Source: Leptospira bouyouniensis
Lineage (GTDB): Bacteria > Spirochaetota > Leptospiria > Leptospirales > Leptospiraceae
NCBI RefSeq assembly: GCF_004769525.1
Contig: NZ_RQFT01000011.1
Span: 124,001 to 188,000 of the forward strand
DNA: 64,000 nucleotides
Reading direction: 5' to 3'
The position numbers and the translations under genes are program-made. The stretch's first letter is position 1; each line of letters starts with the position of its first letter. Below the pieces are notes generated by a model. The model was not told the origin of the DNA and searched no databases. It worked only from the letters and a program-made list of their open reading frames with translations. Shown one piece after another: positions 18,679 through 28,560 of this stretch.

Positions 18679-18949
18679 TGATTCGAACGATTGCGAGTCA
18701 AAAAAACGTAGCGACCCGGCGACGGCTTGGCGGAAGCCTGAGGCGAAGTTGGCCACATAGCCAAGGTGGTTAGACCGTAAAGCCATTTTGCTGAGGACAG
18801 GATGTCCGAAGTCGAGAGTAGGACGGGCTTGAGATCGAAAGGCCAGGATGGCAGAAGGTCGAAGCGATTCCCGCAGAAGCCTCTCTAGCAAACCAAACTC
18901 AAATCAACATTTCATCTTTTTCTACCCAAATGTAGTTTTCCTCTACGAT
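18679..18949. other. GC-rich non-coding tail after the tRNA genes, tRNA-like fragments
   Basis: This is the longest stretch without a gene. Up to about 18890 it is far richer in G and C, and in GA-purine runs on the plus strand, than its surroundings. It holds pieces that look like tRNA parts: CATAGCCAAGGTGGTTAGACC (about 18756-18776) resembles a D-arm region, and GCGATTCCCGC (about 18865-18875) resembles a T arm. GGACA-GGA-TGTCC makes a small hairpin. No complete cloverleaf can be drawn. Short reverse frames here look like artefacts. It may be a degenerate tRNA or repeat relic, or the processed 3' part of the tRNA transcript. Confidence 0.4.
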
Positions 18950-20866
18950 TCAATCACAGTTGCCTTGCATGTGAATTCTTGGTAAGAGAGGCGCATCACC
19001 TTGCCAGCGATACAAAAAACCAAAATCTACAAATTCTGGCAATGTATTCTCGAATTCACGAGGGTCCACTTCGATCCTATGGTCATTCCCTGTGATTGGG
19101 ATCGTGAACTTCCGAACAACCGATTCTACATGCACACGGTATTCTTTGTCTTGGTCAAAACTTTCACGTTTGCGAATTTCAATTGTAATTGAGTTTGGTA
19201 AGTAAGATTGTTTGTCTTTGTCCCAAAGGATTTCTAATCGGATTGGTTTTTGTCTTGGCTTTAGATTCCGCTTAAAGTTCATTTCTTTATCCAAACAACC
19301 TGAAAGTTTAAAATACAATTCCTTTGTCGGAAATGGTAGTGGGATAGGTGTTTTGGCATTGATGGACATTTGTGTCAGAGGGCTTGGAAAATTATCCTGA
19401 GTTCTTGTTCTATGAAGGCTTAATTCCTTGTTTTCTGTGCGACTCCAAAGGTAGGTAGCCGTGAGACTCAAACTGATCCATAATAGGGCGATCCCAAAGC
19501 TAAAGGGAACCATTCGAAACAAAGTGAGCCAAATGCCTTCCTTCATAAAATAACGTTTGAGATTTTGAGATAACAAAAACAAATCCATTTTTTGTGTAGG
19601 CATTAAAGCCAAAATACCCATAAAAGGTAGTAAAACTTCATCGTCTAACAGATAACATTGAAAACTACCCGCAATAATGATAACAAATATGCCAATATAA
19701 AAAAAGAAATGGCGAGGAACCAATTCCAAACTTCGTGTGATTGACCATAAAAATGCTATTGAAAAACAGAATGCGGTGACTCCACCCAATAGTATTCCAT
19801 GCAAAAAATCAAAATGCGCATGGGATTTAGGTGTGATCATCAAATCATAATACAATTCAGGGATGGAATCCACAATTGGTATTGCAACATCAATAAAGGA
19901 AGTTTCGTAATTTCCTGCACCAATCCCAAGCCCAAAATGTTCTTTTAAGATAGAAAAATTCATTTTATGAATCCATACCCTTTGATTCTCTAACGAACGT
20001 TTAGCGAATATATCATCAATTGCCCTTTGGAATAACCAATTGGTATGATAAAAAAGGATCAAAATTGAAAGGATTAAAAAGGTAAGTGCAATGATCCAAG
20101 GGAATAATCTTTTGAAGGATGTTCTCCGTTTGTGTATGAGAAGAATCATTCCCAATAAAAAACCGATCCATATGGACCTACTTTGGTTTAAAAATAATAA
20201 TACCAAACCCAAAGCAGAAAGTATCAAATTTCCAATTAAGAGAATCGAATGTTTTCTGATTACTCTTTTCTTTTGCACCAAACGAAACGTCATTACAAAC
20301 ACGGAAGGCAAGTAAACTGCCAAAAGACCTCCATAAGTGAGGTGGGTACTTTGGAAACCAATTGGTAAGTAAAAAGAAATCCCTTTTAACTCAGTGAGTA
20401 GGTGGGGTAGTCTTTTTCCTTCCACATAACGAAACCCATCCATCACAAAGGGAGCCAATCGGTAATGTGTTAATAAGGATACGACCCCAGAAAGGATGAG
20501 AAACATACCACCTATGATAACAAAAGACTTCAGTTTCTTTTTCTCTGCATTGTTTAGGTAGTTCTGGTGGAGTAATAATAACCCCATCCATGAATCACCA
20601 AACTCTGATTTGATGATGTTTTGCTTCCAATGGAAGGATTCTAAATGAAGGAGGGGGATGAGTAAAAAACTAAAATACAATCCCGCCCAAAAAATGAGAG
20701 GCAAAGGTAAACTTGGACATTCTTTTCTTTTTATATGGTCTAGGAACAAAAAGAAGAGGGATAACCCACAGGAGATTTGGCTAAGGCTAATGGAAAAAGG
20801 TGATACGACAAAAAAAACAGCCAGAAAAACAAAGGAAAACGTATGAAATGTTTCTTTCCCAATCAT
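18950..20866 (-). CDS. O-antigen ligase/polymerase-like membrane protein
   Basis: This 638-residue protein has ten or more membrane segments in its first 460 residues, for example TFSFVFLAVFFVVSPFSI and LLIGNLILSALGLVLLFL. The stretch LFLNQSRSIWIGFLLGMILL and the later loop HFGLGIGAGNYE, with HAHFDFLHGILLGG, match the Wzy_C (WaaL/Wzy) signature region. The last 180 residues are a soluble periplasmic tail. It likely transfers or polymerises LPS glycan on the periplasmic face. It is divergent from a glycosyltransferase gene across 30 bases. Confidence 0.82.
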   Translation of the reverse strand: MIGKETFHTFSFVFLAVFFVVSPFSISLSQISCGLSLFFLFLDHIKRKECPSLPLPLIFWAGLYFSFLLIPLLHLESFHWKQNIIKSEFGDSWMGLLLLHQNYLNNAEKKKLKSFVIIGGMFLILSGVVSLLTHYRLAPFVMDGFRYVEGKRLPHLLTELKGISFYLPIGFQSTHLTYGGLLAVYLPSVFVMTFRLVQKKRVIRKHSILLIGNLILSALGLVLLFLNQSRSIWIGFLLGMILLIHKRRTSFKRLFPWIIALTFLILSILILFYHTNWLFQRAIDDIFAKRSLENQRVWIHKMNFSILKEHFGLGIGAGNYETSFIDVAIPIVDSIPELYYDLMITPKSHAHFDFLHGILLGGVTAFCFSIAFLWSITRSLELVPRHFFFYIGIFVIIIAGSFQCYLLDDEVLLPFMGILALMPTQKMDLFLLSQNLKRYFMKEGIWLTLFRMVPFSFGIALLWISLSLTATYLWSRTENKELSLHRTRTQDNFPSPLTQMSINAKTPIPLPFPTKELYFKLSGCLDKEMNFKRNLKPRQKPIRLEILWDKDKQSYLPNSITIEIRKRESFDQDKEYRVHVESVVRKFTIPITGNDHRIEVDPREFENTLPEFVDFGFLYRWQGDAPLLPRIHMQGNCD

Positions 20867-20896
20867 ATTTGGTTAAAAGAATAGGTTTTAACTCCT

Positions 20897-21718
20897 ATGG
20901 ATGGCAAGAGAAAAAGAAAATTGTCGGTGGCCATCATCACCTTCAATGAAGAGAAAAATATTGGGGATTGTATCCGTTCGGTAGAATCCATTGCAGATGA
21001 AATCATCGTTCTAGACTCTTTGAGTACGGACCGAACGAAGGAAATTGCCACATCCTTTTCCAAGGTCCGTTTTTTCGAAGCTCCATTTCCTGGGCATGTC
21101 GAACAAAAAAATAAAGCAATCTCCTTTTGCCAAAATGATTGGATTCTTTCCCTTGATGCTGATGAAAGAGCAAATGATGTTTTACAAAAATCCATCACGA
21201 CCTTTTTAGAAGCAGAAGAGGTCAGGTGTGATGGATTTAAAATTGCGAGACTCACGTTTCATTTAGGACGTTGGATTCGTTTTAGCGGTTGGTATCCACA
21301 ACGTCGTTTCCGATTGTTCAAAAAAGAAAATGCAAGTTGGATCGGGGAAAACCCACATGACTTTATCGAACTAAAACCAGGTTCTATTGGGAAAGTGATG
21401 AAGGGTGATATTTTGCATTATAGTTTTACTGACTTCAGCCACCAAATCACAACTATTAATCAATTTTCTAGTATTGTTGCATACACTCGTTATGCGAAAG
21501 GAGAAAGGTTTTCCCTTTTGAAAACGTTATTCAAACCATTGGGGAAATTTCTGGAAATCTATTTATTTAAATTTGGATTTTTAGATGGAATTCCTGGACT
21601 TTGGATTGCCCTTGCTTCCTCATTTTCTACATTCCTCAAATATGCAAAACTCTATGAATTAGATACGTTGAAATTGGAAAGACCTTCCAATATTAGAAAA
21701 GACTATGGCAAAAAATAA
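20897..21718 (+). CDS. Glycosyltransferase family 2, LPS core (WaaE/KdtX-like)
   Basis: This 273-residue protein has an N-terminal GT-A fold: LSVAIITFNEEKNIGDCI, IIVLDSLSTDRT and the metal motif SLDADER (about residues 85-91). The middle ENPHDF and IRFSGWYPQRRFRLF motifs are typical of the WaaE/KdtX-type LPS inner-core glucosyltransferases. A C-terminal amphipathic or hydrophobic segment follows. It heads an overlapping set with the next gene and gmhA, consistent with lipopolysaccharide assembly. Confidence 0.88.
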   Translation: MDGKRKRKLSVAIITFNEEKNIGDCIRSVESIADEIIVLDSLSTDRTKEIATSFSKVRFFEAPFPGHVEQKNKAISFCQNDWILSLDADERANDVLQKSITTFLEAEEVRCDGFKIARLTFHLGRWIRFSGWYPQRRFRLFKKENASWIGENPHDFIELKPGSIGKVMKGDILHYSFTDFSHQITTINQFSSIVAYTRYAKGERFSLLKTLFKPLGKFLEIYLFKFGFLDGIPGLWIALASSFSTFLKYAKLYELDTLKLERPSNIRKDYGKK

Positions 21719-22478
21719 ATCCCAGTCCAAATCTGGCTTCTTAAAAAAACTTTTTTCCTTTTTCTCCAAGGGTCAAAACAAAAAAGAATTGGATCCTTCA
21801 AAAAGGAAAAAAGAACCAAAATCCTTTGCCATGGAATGGGCGGCGGCTTCTGAAAGTTGGAAAAAAAAACTCCCCACCAAACAAATCTCATCTGGTGTTG
21901 TCATTGAATCAAAAAAGTTTCGTTTGACCAAAACAAATGAAAAACTCTTTCGCATAGAAGGAGAAGATTATTCAATCATCCTCGTCACGGATAACCATTT
22001 GTATAAAAATAAAGATGGAAAATGGGCTGGAGTATTGTTTGTGGATGAAGGTTTGTTAAATCAGAATCTTGCAAAAGAAATTCGAAATTTAGATGATTTT
22101 TTAGACTTACAAGCCATTCCTAGAGCGGATTTATTTTTAGAATCAGATTCACCAAAAGAAGACTGGAGAATTGTCCTTGGTTGGGAACGATTTTGGCAAG
22201 AACAACTAATCTTACAGATCTCACCTAATTCACTGGCTCTTGTGATGCTTGCGATTGGGGAAGAGTGTAAAGAGTTTTTTATCAAAGTCGCAACGGAAAG
22301 ACAAAAGAGACTTGTTCGTGATGAATTATTTTATTTGAATTTAGGAAATCATAACGATACCAATCCTCATTCCAAATCCAAAAATCTTTTTGGTTTTGGG
22401 AATGCCTTAAAAGAATTTGGATATAAGATCAATTTAATCAGAGAAAGAAGAGAAAAGGAATTAGAACATGGAGCATAG
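21705..22478 (+). CDS. Unknown protein with FliG-C-like segment
   Basis: This 257-residue protein overlaps the glycosyltransferase gene by 14 nt and gmhA by 11 nt. The first 40 residues are very basic, without a signal peptide. The middle is not recognised. Around residues 165-210 the text [20 protein letters not shown] style helix, then [21 protein letters not shown], resembles the FliG C-terminal domain (LALALKGA, then KEKILSNMSKRAAEML). That resemblance is my reading and is not certain. The operon suggests an envelope role, the domain a motor-like interaction. Confidence 0.6.
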   Translation: MAKNKSQSKSGFLKKLFSFFSKGQNKKELDPSKRKKEPKSFAMEWAAASESWKKKLPTKQISSGVVIESKKFRLTKTNEKLFRIEGEDYSIILVTDNHLYKNKDGKWAGVLFVDEGLLNQNLAKEIRNLDDFLDLQAIPRADLFLESDSPKEDWRIVLGWERFWQEQLILQISPNSLALVMLAIGEECKEFFIKVATERQKRLVRDELFYLNLGNHNDTNPHSKSKNLFGFGNALKEFGYKINLIRERREKELEHGA

Positions 22479-23055
22479 CCAATTAATTCAAACCCATATC
22501 GAAGAATCCATTCGAGTGAAAGAACAACTTCTTCCAACTCTTCTTCCAAACATTTCACAAGCGGGAAAGATCCTTGTTGAATCACTAAAGGCAGACGGAA
22601 TTTTATACTTTGCAGGAAATGGAGGATCCAGTTGTGATGCTTCCCATATTGCTGCGGAACTAGTCATTCGTTATAAGTCAGGGAATGAAAGGAAAGCCAT
22701 TCCTGCCATTGCGCTAAACAGTGATCAGGCGGTGCTCACTGCTTGTTCTAATGATTATGGATATGAGTTTCTATTCCAAAGGCAACTGGAAGCATTTGGT
22801 AAGTCAAAAGATGTATTTGTCGGACTTACTACTTCAGGCAATTCTAAAAATATCATACTGGCAGTGGAAGAAGCAAAAAAAAATGGAATGAAAGTGGTTC
22901 TACTCCTTGGTGGTGATGGCGGAAAATTAAAGGGGAAAGCCGATGTGGAAATCATTGTCCCATCCCACGTAACCGCAAGGATACAAGAATCCCATATTTT
23001 AATTGGACACATTCTTTGTAGTATCATTGAAAAGGAATTGTTTGGGCTTGATTGA
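22468..23055 (+). CDS. gmhA: Sedoheptulose-7-phosphate isomerase
   Basis: This 195-residue protein is a single SIS domain of full length. It has [19 protein letters not shown] (about residues 49-67) and [11 protein letters not shown], the phosphosugar-binding loops of GmhA, and ends with the [13 protein letters not shown] helix. It makes D-glycero-D-manno-heptose-7-phosphate, the first step to ADP-heptose for the LPS core. The kinase and nucleotidyltransferase genes lie about 24 kb away (46150 and 47169). No gmhB phosphatase is seen in the window. Confidence 0.94.
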   Translation: MEHSQLIQTHIEESIRVKEQLLPTLLPNISQAGKILVESLKADGILYFAGNGGSSCDASHIAAELVIRYKSGNERKAIPAIALNSDQAVLTACSNDYGYEFLFQRQLEAFGKSKDVFVGLTTSGNSKNIILAVEEAKKNGMKVVLLLGGDGGKLKGKADVEIIVPSHVTARIQESHILIGHILCSIIEKELFGLD

Positions 23056-23803
23056 TTCTCCCATCATCCAAATCCAAAATGCCACACTTAAATCCAAAGA
23101 GGGGCACTTCATTTGGAAATCAATCGGACTAAATATCCAAACAGGAACCATTCACGGAATTATCGGTGAATCTGGGTCTGGGAAATCAACTCTTGCTTTG
23201 GCATTGTTTTCCATTTTACCAGAAGGATACCAATTGACGTATGATACCTTTTCGGTTTTAGGTGAGTCAGTTTTCTCAGATCATTTTCATGAGAAACCAA
23301 ATTTATTCCTCGTTCCGCAAAATCCCAATTTAGCATTCCATCCCTATCGTACCATCGAGAGCCAAATCACAGATTTTTTAAAGTTATCGAAATTATCCCA
23401 CATAACAGTAGAAACAGTTTTAACTTATTTTGATCAACTAGCGATCTCTCGTACACATTGGAAACAATATGCAAAAAATCTTTCAGGAGGGGAAAAACAA
23501 AGGATTCTACTGGTTCTTGCTTTCCTGCGTCATCCAAAGATATTAGTCTTGGATGAACCAACAACAGGGCTTGATGCATTTTCCGAAAAAATTGTCTTGG
23601 AAACTGTGGAAAAATTAGCAAAATCGGGTATGACAGTTGTTTTTATTACACACGAGCTTCGGATCGTCGCAAGTCTGGCATCCCAAGTTACGATAATGAA
23701 AGAAGGGGAAGTTGTCGAATCACTTCCCATTTCAAACCAACAATTGGAGCCAAATTCAGAATATGGAAAACAACTTAAGGAAGCCTCCGTTTTATTTCAG
23801 TAA
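23048..23803 (+). CDS. ABC transporter ATP-binding protein, oligopeptide type, orphan
   Basis: The start is placed at TTG 23048, with AAGGAA about 11 bases upstream, overlapping gmhA by 8 nt; the frame could open at 23003. The protein has about 251 residues. Walker A is GESGSGKS (about 41-48), the Q-loop [10 protein letters not shown], the signature LSGGEKQR, and Walker [12 protein letters not shown]. The QNP and GLDAFS forms resemble DppD/NikD-type peptide or nickel importer ATPases. No permease or binding protein is nearby, so the partner is elsewhere or the ATPase works alone. Confidence 0.88.
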   Translation: MIDSPIIQIQNATLKSKEGHFIWKSIGLNIQTGTIHGIIGESGSGKSTLALALFSILPEGYQLTYDTFSVLGESVFSDHFHEKPNLFLVPQNPNLAFHPYRTIESQITDFLKLSKLSHITVETVLTYFDQLAISRTHWKQYAKNLSGGEKQRILLVLAFLRHPKILVLDEPTTGLDAFSEKIVLETVEKLAKSGMTVVFITHELRIVASLASQVTIMKEGEVVESLPISNQQLEPNSEYGKQLKEASVLFQ

Positions 23804-25238
23804 TTGGTTTTTCCTTTTTGTTTTTTGTGTTTCTTTTCCTATTTTTTCTCAGTCTCAGATTTCCCTTCGATCCATTGATTTAACTTCCTATCCCAATGTA
23901 AAATTACGACTCCATGTTAATGGAGAATTGGATCTAAGCGGTTATACACTCTCGGAACAATTAGGAAATACTGCACGGTTTACCGATGGTTTTCAATTAT
24001 CTCGTTTTGAAAAAAAGAATCCTTTGTATTTATCCATTTCAATACCAAGTTATACGAATTCAGAAGATAGACGTTGGTTACTCACTCTTGTCAACCAACT
24101 AGTGAAGGTATCAGAACAAAGTGGTGGCCAAGCGAAACTTCATATCCAATCGGATGATAAATTTCATGTATTTGAAAGGATTCGATCCCAAGTTTTGGAT
24201 GTTTCGTTTCCATTTCCTAAGGAAAAAATCCCTCAGTTTCCAATACGCAATTGGGAAAAGTTAGTTGGTTCAATTCCAAAGAACGAAACTAGTGAAGATC
24301 ATATTCTATTACTTGTTAGTTTTTCGAAAGAATGGCCAGACCGATTTGAAATTCCTGAATTCGCAAAACAAATTCGAGAGAAAGGTCTGAAACTCATTGT
24401 CCTTTCTCCCCATTCATTGGAAGCAAATAAACTAGTAAGTTATGCGAAGGGTGATTTTTATCCCATATCAAAACAAGAAAGTTTTGAATCTTTATTTTTG
24501 AATTTAAAAGAAACCATGAGTCCAGATTTGGAACTTTCCTATATTTCACCTTGGAAATTATCCTTATGGAAAGAAAATGAAGTGAATGGTTCCCTTACAT
24601 CGGTTCCCACTGGTATCCAATTTGGATTCCAATATGAAATCACTCCATTCCAAACTCTATATTTAAAAATTTCTGACCCTTTTGTTTTTTTCCCTGTGAG
24701 TTTATTTTTAATTTGTTTGTGTATCGCTTCTCTCTATTACTTACGAGGTTTTGAACAAACTAATGCTGATCAGGTGCGCCAACCTTCTTTAACTCCTGTC
24801 TCGAATGTTGAAAATCTGGAACGTAGGGATGAGTTAGAAGTATATGACAGGATGTATGGTGAAACATTGGAGAAGGCAGCAAAGGATCGCGAAATTGCCC
24901 TTGCAACTAAAGAAAGGACAATTTTACCAGGGACATCCTATACTTATGCTGTCATCCAAGTGAGGGAAGGAAACCAATTGTATGATCCAATTCCACTTCA
25001 ATGGTCAGAAATGACCATTGGTAACTTTGAGTCCAACCATATTGTACTGCATGACCCAACTGTGTCTGGTCTCCATGCCAAAATAAAAAATCGCAAAGGG
25101 AAATATATATTGTTTGATTGTGTTTCAGAGGGGGGTGTATACTTAAACGGTAGAAAATTGTTACGCCCTAAAGTCTTGCACAATTTGGACGAAATCCAAT
25201 TAGGAAAATCAATTCTTACATTCCGAGGGAGATACTGA
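23763..25238 (+). CDS. Membrane protein with vWA-like region and cytoplasmic FHA domain
   Basis: The start is ATG 23763 inside the ABC gene (41 nt overlap); the frame opens further up. The protein has 491 residues. A signal or anchor spans about 14-30, then a region with a Rossmann/vWA look (HILLLVSFSKEWPDR, KGLKLIVLSPHSLE). A membrane span follows near 315-335 (FPVSLFLICLCIASLYYL), and then an FHA domain at about 415-490 (VLHDPTVSGLHAKI, GVYLNGRKL). FHA binds phosphothreonine peptides, so the cytoplasmic tail may sense Ser/Thr phosphorylation. No kinase is adjacent. Confidence 0.75.
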   Translation: MENNLRKPPFYFSNWFFLFVFCVSFPIFSQSQISLRSIDLTSYPNVKLRLHVNGELDLSGYTLSEQLGNTARFTDGFQLSRFEKKNPLYLSISIPSYTNSEDRRWLLTLVNQLVKVSEQSGGQAKLHIQSDDKFHVFERIRSQVLDVSFPFPKEKIPQFPIRNWEKLVGSIPKNETSEDHILLLVSFSKEWPDRFEIPEFAKQIREKGLKLIVLSPHSLEANKLVSYAKGDFYPISKQESFESLFLNLKETMSPDLELSYISPWKLSLWKENEVNGSLTSVPTGIQFGFQYEITPFQTLYLKISDPFVFFPVSLFLICLCIASLYYLRGFEQTNADQVRQPSLTPVSNVENLERRDELEVYDRMYGETLEKAAKDREIALATKERTILPGTSYTYAVIQVREGNQLYDPIPLQWSEMTIGNFESNHIVLHDPTVSGLHAKIKNRKGKYILFDCVSEGGVYLNGRKLLRPKVLHNLDEIQLGKSILTFRGRY

Positions 25239-25239
25239 C

Positions 25240-26073
25240 ATGTTAGAAATGAAGAAACTTCTAAAACGAATCAGTCTCCTCTTTTCCTTTCTGGTGATTT
25301 TTTTCAATTCTTATTGTTCAGGTGAAACTTCCAACAATGATGCAGCTACTTCACTTTTCCTAGCAAAAGAAACAGGAGAAAGCGGTTGTACTGTCGCGGG
25401 ACTTGGTTCTCAACTGAAAGCCGGTTATACGGGTATCACTACCACTTCCCAAGCTGTTTCATTTTTGCTCGCTGGTGATACGTATTACGCGGTGATGCAA
25501 ATCAAGGGGGCACAAATCGGAACAAGAGTTGTTCTCTCTCGGTTGACAAAAGTTGCCGTGTATACTTCTACCAGTTGTCCCCTTGAATTGAATATTGCAC
25601 CTCTTGCAAAAGAAGGAACCGAATACACAAAAACGGACGGCACTCAAACCATCATCAATTTTACAAAAGCGGGGAGTTACCTTTTGTATGTGTACCAAAA
25701 GGAAAGTGGAACCGCGAATCCTCTCTCTGTTCTCACGGATGGGACTGCAGTCCAAACAGTGTCTGATTCTGACCTTGCCGATTTATTAAACGGTGGTTCT
25801 ACAAAAACATACAAATTTGCATGTGCCATCGGTGGTGGGGTTTGTCAAAACTACTATGGTTATTTGACAAGTTGCCTTTCGGGGACCAAACAAACCGCCA
25901 AGTGCACAGAAACAAGTGTGGTTGGATCCTGTAAGGTAACTCAATCCAGTGTGGGGTATATCATCAGTGTTTATACAGCGCCACTGACAGGTGGAGGTGG
26001 GGGAACTGCTGCCACACATTGTTCAGGAATCTCTGGCAGTTATGTCGACGGCTCAACTGTCCAAACACCTTAA
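25240..26073 (+). CDS. Putative lipoprotein
   Basis: This 277-residue protein starts at ATG 25240 with GAGGGAG 8 bases upstream. The hydrophobic leader ends FFNSYC, with Cys26 as a spirochaetal lipobox. The body is rich in Thr, Gly, Ser and Ala with several cysteine pairs (SGCTVAGL, TSCPLELN, FACAIGGGVCQNYYG, TSCLSGTKQ), suggesting a disulphide-bonded surface or periplasmic protein. I recognise no family. It follows the FHA gene by one base and probably ends the operon. Confidence 0.72.
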   Translation: MLEMKKLLKRISLLFSFLVIFFNSYCSGETSNNDAATSLFLAKETGESGCTVAGLGSQLKAGYTGITTTSQAVSFLLAGDTYYAVMQIKGAQIGTRVVLSRLTKVAVYTSTSCPLELNIAPLAKEGTEYTKTDGTQTIINFTKAGSYLLYVYQKESGTANPLSVLTDGTAVQTVSDSDLADLLNGGSTKTYKFACAIGGGVCQNYYGYLTSCLSGTKQTAKCTETSVVGSCKVTQSSVGYIISVYTAPLTGGGGGTAATHCSGISGSYVDGSTVQTP

Positions 26074-26151
26074 GAATCAATCTATTTTTTCAAATTCCCT
26101 GGACACAGACCCCCATGTCCGAGTTATGACTGGAAGTGGGGGAGTCTAGTT

Positions 26152-27546
26152 ATGAAAACCATGTTCGAGAAGATTTGGAATGACCATTTGGTGCACGAGG
26201 ATGATGGGACCTGTCTCATCTACATTGACCGCCACCTCGTCCACGAAGTAACTAGCCCACAAGCCTTCGAAAGTTTGAAACTGACAAATAGAAAAGTCAG
26301 ACGCCCTGATGCAACCTTTGCGACGATGGATCATAACGTATCCACAAGGACAAGAGATTGGAAATCAGTGGATCCCATTTCTGTTTTGCAAATGCAAACG
26401 TTAATGGATAATTGCAAAGAAAACGGAATTACATTATTTGATATCAATCACCCTGACAATGGAATCGTACACGTTGTGGCTCCAGAACTTGGGCTCACTC
26501 ATCCTGGTATGACGATTGTTTGTGGGGATTCTCATACGGCAACTCATGGTGCTTTTGGTGCTCTTGCTTTTGGAATAGGAACATCTGAAGTAGAACATGT
26601 GCTCGCTACCCAAACCCTAGTCCAAAAGAAACCGAAAACATTGGAAATCCGAGTTGATGGAAAACTTTCTCCCTTAGTTTCTGCAAAAGACATCGTCCTT
26701 GCTATCATCGGAAAAATTGGAACGGACGGAGCAACAGGTTATGTCATCGAGTTCACGGGCGAAGCAATTCGCTCACTCAGTATGGAAGGTAGGATGACCA
26801 TTTGTAATATGGCAATCGAAGCTGGTGCAAGAGCGGGTCTTATCTCTCCTGATGAAACAACAATTAACTACATTAAGGGTCGTGATTATGCACCAAAAGG
26901 TGAAGCATTTGAATTAGCAGCTGCTAAATGGAAGGCCTATGCCACTGACCCTGGTGCCAAGTTTGATAAAACAGTCACACTCAATGCAAATGAAATTGCG
27001 CCAATGGTATCTTGGGGAACTTCTCCAGGACAAGTGATCCCAGTCACTGCAACAGTGCCTAGTCCTAATGATTTTTCAGATCCAGTACAGAAAAAATCAG
27101 CTGAATCAGCCCTTGCCTATATGGATTTAAAACCAGGCCAAAAACTTTCGGATGTAAAAGTGAATAAAGTATTCATTGGATCTTGTACCAATTCAAGGAT
27201 CGAAGACTTACGCGTTGTCGCAGAGACTGTCAAAGGGAAAAAAGTCAGTAAAGATGTCGAAGCAATCATCGTGCCAGGTTCTGGCCGAGTGAAACGCCAA
27301 GCAGAAAGTGAAGGCCTTGATCAAATTTTTATCGAAGCTGGCTTCCAGTGGAGGAACCCAGGTTGTTCGATGTGCCTTGCGATGAATGATGACGTATTGT
27401 CCCCGGGTGATCGTTGTGCTTCAACCTCCAATAGAAATTTTGAAGGAAGGCAAGGGAAAGGTGGGAGAACCCACTTAGTAGGACCAGCAATGGCTGCCGC
27501 TGTAGCGGTAGAAGGTCACTTTGTAGACATTCGGGAGTGGAAATAA
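26152..27546 (+). CDS. leuC: 3-isopropylmalate dehydratase large subunit
   Basis: This 464-residue protein is an aconitase-type enzyme with the [4Fe-4S] ligand motif [11 protein letters not shown] and the CSMCLAMN pair, plus [22 protein letters not shown]. It isomerises 2- to 3-isopropylmalate in leucine synthesis together with LeuD. The start ATG 26152 is preceded by GGAG; a second ATG six bases on is possible. The leader contains GGACA/TGTCC and CCCCC/GGGGG complementarity but no leader-peptide gene or T-box motif. leuD follows by one base. Confidence 0.97.
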   Translation: MKTMFEKIWNDHLVHEDDGTCLIYIDRHLVHEVTSPQAFESLKLTNRKVRRPDATFATMDHNVSTRTRDWKSVDPISVLQMQTLMDNCKENGITLFDINHPDNGIVHVVAPELGLTHPGMTIVCGDSHTATHGAFGALAFGIGTSEVEHVLATQTLVQKKPKTLEIRVDGKLSPLVSAKDIVLAIIGKIGTDGATGYVIEFTGEAIRSLSMEGRMTICNMAIEAGARAGLISPDETTINYIKGRDYAPKGEAFELAAAKWKAYATDPGAKFDKTVTLNANEIAPMVSWGTSPGQVIPVTATVPSPNDFSDPVQKKSAESALAYMDLKPGQKLSDVKVNKVFIGSCTNSRIEDLRVVAETVKGKKVSKDVEAIIVPGSGRVKRQAESEGLDQIFIEAGFQWRNPGCSMCLAMNDDVLSPGDRCASTSNRNFEGRQGKGGRTHLVGPAMAAAVAVEGHFVDIREWK

Positions 27547-27547
27547 G

Positions 27548-28174
27548 ATGAAAGCATTTACAAAATTAAAAGGGATCGCAGCCCTTCTTGACAAAGCCAA
27601 TGTTGACACAGACCAAATCATCCCAAAGCAGTTCCTTCGTAAAATTGAAAGGTCTGGTTTTGGAAAACATTTGTTCCATGATTGGAGATTTTTAGACGAT
27701 GCAGGCCAAAAACCAAACCCTGACTTTGTCCTGAATGCACCTAGATACCAAGGCGCCACGATCCTTGTCACTCGTGATAATTTTGGATGTGGTTCATCCC
27801 GCGAACATGCACCTTGGGCGTTAGAAGATTATGGGTTTCGAGCGATCCTTTCTCCATCATATGCAGATATTTTTTACAATAACTGTTTCAAAAATGGAAT
27901 GCTCCCGATTGTTTTACCTGAAGCTCAAATTGAAGAAATTTTCCAAACAATCGACAAAAAACCTGGTGCTAATTTAGAAATCGATTTGGAAAACCAAGTT
28001 GTCGTGACAGAAGAAGGAAAAAAATATCCTTTTGAAGTCGATGCTTTTCGCAAACATTGCCTTCTCAATGGTTTGGATGATATTGGACTTACCCTTCAAA
28101 AAGCAGATTTTATTCAAAAATTTGAAGAAAAGAACCAAAAAGAAGTTCCCTGGTTGTACAGAAAGAGTGTATAA
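27548..28174 (+). CDS. leuD: 3-isopropylmalate dehydratase small subunit
   Basis: This 208-residue protein has the swivel-domain core of Leu[36 protein letters not shown] and [13 protein letters not shown]. It completes the LeuCD heterodimer. It sits one base behind leuC and ends 8 bases before an FKBP gene, so the three are likely co-transcribed. Confidence 0.97.
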   Translation: MKAFTKLKGIAALLDKANVDTDQIIPKQFLRKIERSGFGKHLFHDWRFLDDAGQKPNPDFVLNAPRYQGATILVTRDNFGCGSSREHAPWALEDYGFRAILSPSYADIFYNNCFKNGMLPIVLPEAQIEEIFQTIDKKPGANLEIDLENQVVVTEEGKKYPFEVDAFRKHCLLNGLDDIGLTLQKADFIQKFEEKNQKEVPWLYRKSV

Positions 28175-28182
28175 TTAGTCCC

Positions 28183-28560
28183 ATGAAAAAGTTATTCTTA
28201 ACTCTTAGTTTTTTGATGTTCGTTACCAGTGTTTTTGCAGATGAACTTTTAATCCAAGACACCAAACAAGGATTAGGCAAAGAAGCAATCCGTGGAACAA
28301 CCGTTGTTGTCCACTATACAGGTAAGTTAACCAATGGTAAAGTTTTTGACTCGTCTGTCGACCGTGGGGAACCATTTAGTTTCCAACTCGGCCAGGGCCA
28401 AGTGATCCAAGGATGGGAACGTGGGATTGTGGGAATGAAAGAAGGTGGGAAAAGAAAACTTACCATTCCACCTAAATATGGTTATGGGGAAAGAGCTGTT
28501 GGTCCAATTCCTGCAAACTCGACTCTCGTTTTTGACGTAGAATTGATAAAAGTAAAATAA
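28183..28560 (+). CDS. Periplasmic FKBP-type peptidyl-prolyl isomerase
   Basis: This 125-residue protein has a signal peptide (about 1-19, ending VFADE) and one FKBP domain: VVVHYTGKLTNGKVFDSS, GQVIQGWERGIVGMKEGGKR, and PPKYGYGERAVGPIPANSTLVFDVEL. The conserved Tyr, Asp, Trp and Tyr of the active site are all present. It assists folding of periplasmic proteins. Its stop is immediately followed by the ATG of the next gene. Confidence 0.95.
   Translation: MKKLFLTLSFLMFVTSVFADELLIQDTKQGLGKEAIRGTTVVVHYTGKLTNGKVFDSSVDRGEPFSFQLGQGQVIQGWERGIVGMKEGGKRKLTIPPKYGYGERAVGPIPANSTLVFDVELIKVK

Noticed and set aside
26074..26151. Leader peptide, attenuator or T-box before leuC
   Set aside because: Only short complementary runs are present; there is no leucine-rich small frame, no T-box core and no terminator T tract.
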